Below are positions 62,050-64,000 of a stretch of DNA of 64,000 nucleotides, in pieces. Both the position numbers and the translations under genes were made by a program. The DNA comes from JACNJF01 sp050288105 (lineage in GTDB: Bacteria > Pseudomonadota > Gammaproteobacteria > GCA-001735895). Position 1 is the first letter of the stretch. Every line of letters begins with the position of its first letter. The notes below the pieces were generated by a model, which saw only the letters and a list, made by a program, of their open reading frames with translations, had not been told where the DNA came from and made no database searches. The stretch is from the NCBI GenBank assembly GCA_050288105.1, contig JBNKDE010000018.1, positions 1 to 64,000 on the forward strand, in the 5' to 3' direction.

Positions 62050-62802
62050 TTAATGCTGTAATCGGTCGCGGTCAAGGCGGCGTATGGTCAGGCCCAGGAA
62101 CAGCAGGATAATCAACAGGTAATAGCTGACATCGCTGCTATCGAAAACCCCCTCCATCAAAGGTTGATGATGCTTGATCAGGGATAGATAGCCGATGATG
62201 GATTGCCCCTGTTCCAGGCTATCGCCCAGCCAGTTGATGATCCATAGCATGAGCAATACACCAAAGGTGCTGACCGCAGCAATGGTCTGGTTTTCGGTCA
62301 GGCTGGAAAGATACAGCCCTATCGCGGCAAAGCTGCCCAGTAATAACAGCATACCGATAAAGATAGAAAGCAGTTTTCCTGTATCCAGTGTGGTGCCAAG
62401 CAACAGTGATAACGGCATCAGCATGAGCAGGCAGGTCAGGATCAGGATGAAGTAGAGCAGCCCCAGATACTTGCCGAGCACCAGCTGGGTGATTGAGATA
62501 GGTGCGGAAAATAGCAGGTTGATGGTTTTATTCTTTTTTTCTTCAGCCAGGGTGCGCATGGTAATCAACGGCATGATCATGAGCAGAATGATTGCGGCCA
62601 GTGAAAAAATGGGCGCTACCACCGTATCAGTCACACCGGGTATGTTTTGCAGGCGCATGAATTGCGGTTGCAGCATGAAATAGCTTTCAATCTGGGCCAG
62701 GAACATATAACCCAGAATAGCCTGGATTACGGCCAGTATGGTCCATGCCAGTGGTGAAAGAAACATGCTGGTGAGTTCGCGTCTGGCGATGGTGAATATC
62801 AT
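62050..62802 (-). CDS. ABC transporter permease (GldF-like)
   Basis: 250 residues with six transmembrane helices, ABC-2 type. The motif R-T-L-A-E-E-K-K-N-K-T-I-N-L-L-F near residues 83-98 is characteristic of this permease family. Its start overlaps the ATPase gene by 4 bp. Confidence 0.9.
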   Translation of the reverse strand: MIFTIARRELTSMFLSPLAWTILAVIQAILGYMFLAQIESYFMLQPQFMRLQNIPGVTDTVVAPIFSLAAIILLMIMPLITMRTLAEEKKNKTINLLFSAPISITQLVLGKYLGLLYFILILTCLLMLMPLSLLLGTTLDTGKLLSIFIGMLLLLGSFAAIGLYLSSLTENQTIAAVSTFGVLLMLWIINWLGDSLEQGQSIIGYLSLIKHHQPLMEGVFDSSDVSYYLLIILLFLGLTIRRLDRDRLQH

Positions 62803-63779
62803 GCCAGTGCCTCCGGCTGCGCAGCTTCAGTACTGGCTTCCTGCTGCGTTAGCTCGACAAAGATTTCTTCCAGCGAACTGCTATCGGGGATGAGTTCAAA
62901 CAGCCCCCATTGCTGACTGACTGAAGACTCGACCAGTGACTCGGCAAAGCTCTGGTCCTCAAATTCAATTCGAAACCGCTGTGCGTCAATGCTGTGTACC
63001 GCGCTCACCCCGGCCAGTGCAGACAGCGACTGTAACGAAGGTGGATGACGGAATGCCACGCTGAGTTGATTATTATTGCCGCGCTGGTTTAATTCTTCGA
63101 TAGTCGCGTTATAAATCATCTCGCCACGTCGAATGATCTGTACACGATCGCAGGTGGCCTGCACTTCGGGCAGGATATGGGTGGATAGAATCACACTATG
63201 CTCCTGTCCCAGTGCCCTGATCAGGCTGCGCATCTCGCGAATCTGGATTGGGTCCAGACCCACTGTGGGTTCGTCCAGAATCACCACTGGCGGCTGATGA
63301 ATGATCGCCTGCGCGATACCGACGCGCTGCTGATAACCTTTGGAAAGGTTGCCAATCAGGCGTTTGCCGACCTGTTCCAGGTCGCAATGCTGCTTAGCCT
63401 GTTGCATGGCTGTGCGGATCCTGCTGCGCGGGATGCGGTGCAGACGGGCACAGTAAGCCAGGTACTCGTCCACCGTCAGTTCACGATAAACCGGTGGATT
63501 CTCTGGCAGATAGCCTATTTGGGATTTGGCCGCAATAGGGTCATCAATCAGGTCGTAACCCTGGATGCAGATCTGCCCTGCATTCGGTGCAAGACTCCCC
63601 GTGATCATCTGCATGCAGGTAGATTTACCCGCGCCATTTGGCCCCAGAAACCCCAGCACTTCACCTTTGTTCAGATTAAAGCTGACCTGATTCACCGCCA
63701 CGGTATTGCCATACAGCCGGGTCAGGTTCTCGACCTGTACCAGCGGTGTCGGTTGATTCAAATCTTGTGGGATTTCCAT
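62799..63779 (-). CDS. ABC transporter ATP-binding protein (GldA-like)
   Basis: 326 residues. Walker A G-P-N-G-A-G-K-S-T near 47-55, signature L-S-K-G-Y-Q-Q-R-V near 145 and Walker B V-V-I-L-D-E-P-T-V-G-L-D-P near 166 are intact. A C-terminal regulatory domain (about 225-310) follows. It is the first gene of the ATPase-permease-GldG-DUF4340-MipA-MutM run, all on the minus strand. Confidence 0.93.
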   Translation of the reverse strand: MEIPQDLNQPTPLVQVENLTRLYGNTVAVNQVSFNLNKGEVLGFLGPNGAGKSTCMQMITGSLAPNAGQICIQGYDLIDDPIAAKSQIGYLPENPPVYRELTVDEYLAYCARLHRIPRSRIRTAMQQAKQHCDLEQVGKRLIGNLSKGYQQRVGIAQAIIHQPPVVILDEPTVGLDPIQIREMRSLIRALGQEHSVILSTHILPEVQATCDRVQIIRRGEMIYNATIEELNQRGNNNQLSVAFRHPPSLQSLSALAGVSAVHSIDAQRFRIEFEDQSFAESLVESSVSQQWGLFELIPDSSSLEEIFVELTQQEASTEAAQPEALA

Positions 63780-63905
63780 TCAGGTTTTCGCGTGGGTTAA
63801 AAGCTGGGTGGATTTTACTGGGTTTGTAGTAGGCGTGAAAGGGTAAACACGAATAGCGCCGGCAGTATTTTTGAATCAGTCGGTTTAAAGTGTTAGCTTG
63901 GCGCC

Positions 63906-63920
63906 GCACAAATGTTGTGC
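63906..63920. promoter_or_regulatory. NtrC-like box 1 (GCAC-N7-GTGC)
   Basis: A 6-bp perfect palindrome (GCACAA / TTGTGC) with a 3-bp centre that fits the GCAC-N7-GTGC core of NtrC enhancer sites. It is weaker than box 2 because the flanking C/G positions differ. Confidence 0.5.
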
Positions 63921-63954
63921 TTAAAAAATATCTGTCCTGCGATTGAATCCATAT

Positions 63955-63971
63955 TGCACCAATATGGTGCC
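63955..63971. promoter_or_regulatory. NtrC-like box 2 (TGCACC-N5-GGTGCC)
   Basis: TGCACCAATATGGTGCC matches the NtrC enhancer consensus (TGCACC-N5-GGTGCA) at all but the last position. It is exactly 50 bp from box 1, about five helical turns, so bound dimers would face the same side. The controlled gene is probably beyond the right edge, for example glnA or glnK-amtB; no sigma-54 promoter is visible before 64000. Confidence 0.7.
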
Positions 63972-64000
63972 CTCGGTTCCTGTTAAGCGATCTGGGGCAT

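Noticed and set aside
63198..63800. 200-codon plus-strand frame across the GldA-like ATPase gene
   Set aside because: Antisense to intact Walker A, signature and Walker B motifs; shadow frame.

Overview
The window is a chromosomal segment of a gammaproteobacterium with moderate G+C. The evidence is the gene content and order: rpoD-dnaG, rpsU-yqeY facing tsaD, a ponA/pilMNOPQ-aroKB-damX-gltB block, an aa3 cytochrome oxidase operon in the coxB-coxA-ctaG-coxC-SURF1-ctaB order familiar from Pseudomonas, rpoH, and ftsYEX. I cannot name the genus. It carries type IV pilus assembly genes, aerobic respiration, biotin synthesis and polyphosphate kinases. There are no rRNA genes, CRISPR arrays or complete insertion sequences.

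Left edge (1-5.6 kb) is the accessory part. An AT-rich gene of about 1,260 codons joins an N-terminal HNH nuclease, a long helical/TPR middle, a GreA/GreB-C-like segment and a C-terminal PIN-like nuclease. It is the best candidate here for an undescribed, probably defence-related, system. A non-coding repeat-like stretch follows, then a tRNA-Ile2(CAU) gene split directly after its anticodon by a 240-nt ORF-less group I intron, then a small free-standing HNH protein whose transcription terminator lies within its last codons.

5.6-28.5 kb is housekeeping: rpoD, dnaG, gltB, a short DamX-like SPOR protein, aroB, aroK, pilQPONM, ponA (opposite strand), hemE, gltD, yqeY, rpsU and tsaD. Compared with the Pseudomonas order, the pil-aro-glt-hemE block is circularly permuted and sits inside the rpsU-dnaG-rpoD cluster, so gltD and gltB are more than 11 kb apart. 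28.5-30.7 kb holds plsY, bioH and bioC. 31.1-38.7 kb is the cytochrome c oxidase operon with its assembly factors; ctaA and a canonical SCO gene are absent, and a divergent heme-copper oxidase subunit I-like gene converges on ctaB.

40-53 kb holds rpoH with a perfect CIRCE operator just upstream, a porin and a MarR regulator, an uncharacterised membrane protein, an aromatic/aspartate aminotransferase, ftsY-ftsE-ftsX with a double-receiver protein, a pair of periplasmic M16 peptidases, rsmD (apparently starting at AUA), coaD and a ferredoxin. 53.8-64 kb holds a DUF3565 protein, a NorD/CbbO-like VWA protein, two PPK2 kinases, mutM, a MipA/OmpV-like protein and a Gld-type ABC exporter cluster. 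The right edge carries two NtrC-like boxes 50 bp apart, probably serving a nitrogen gene beyond the window.
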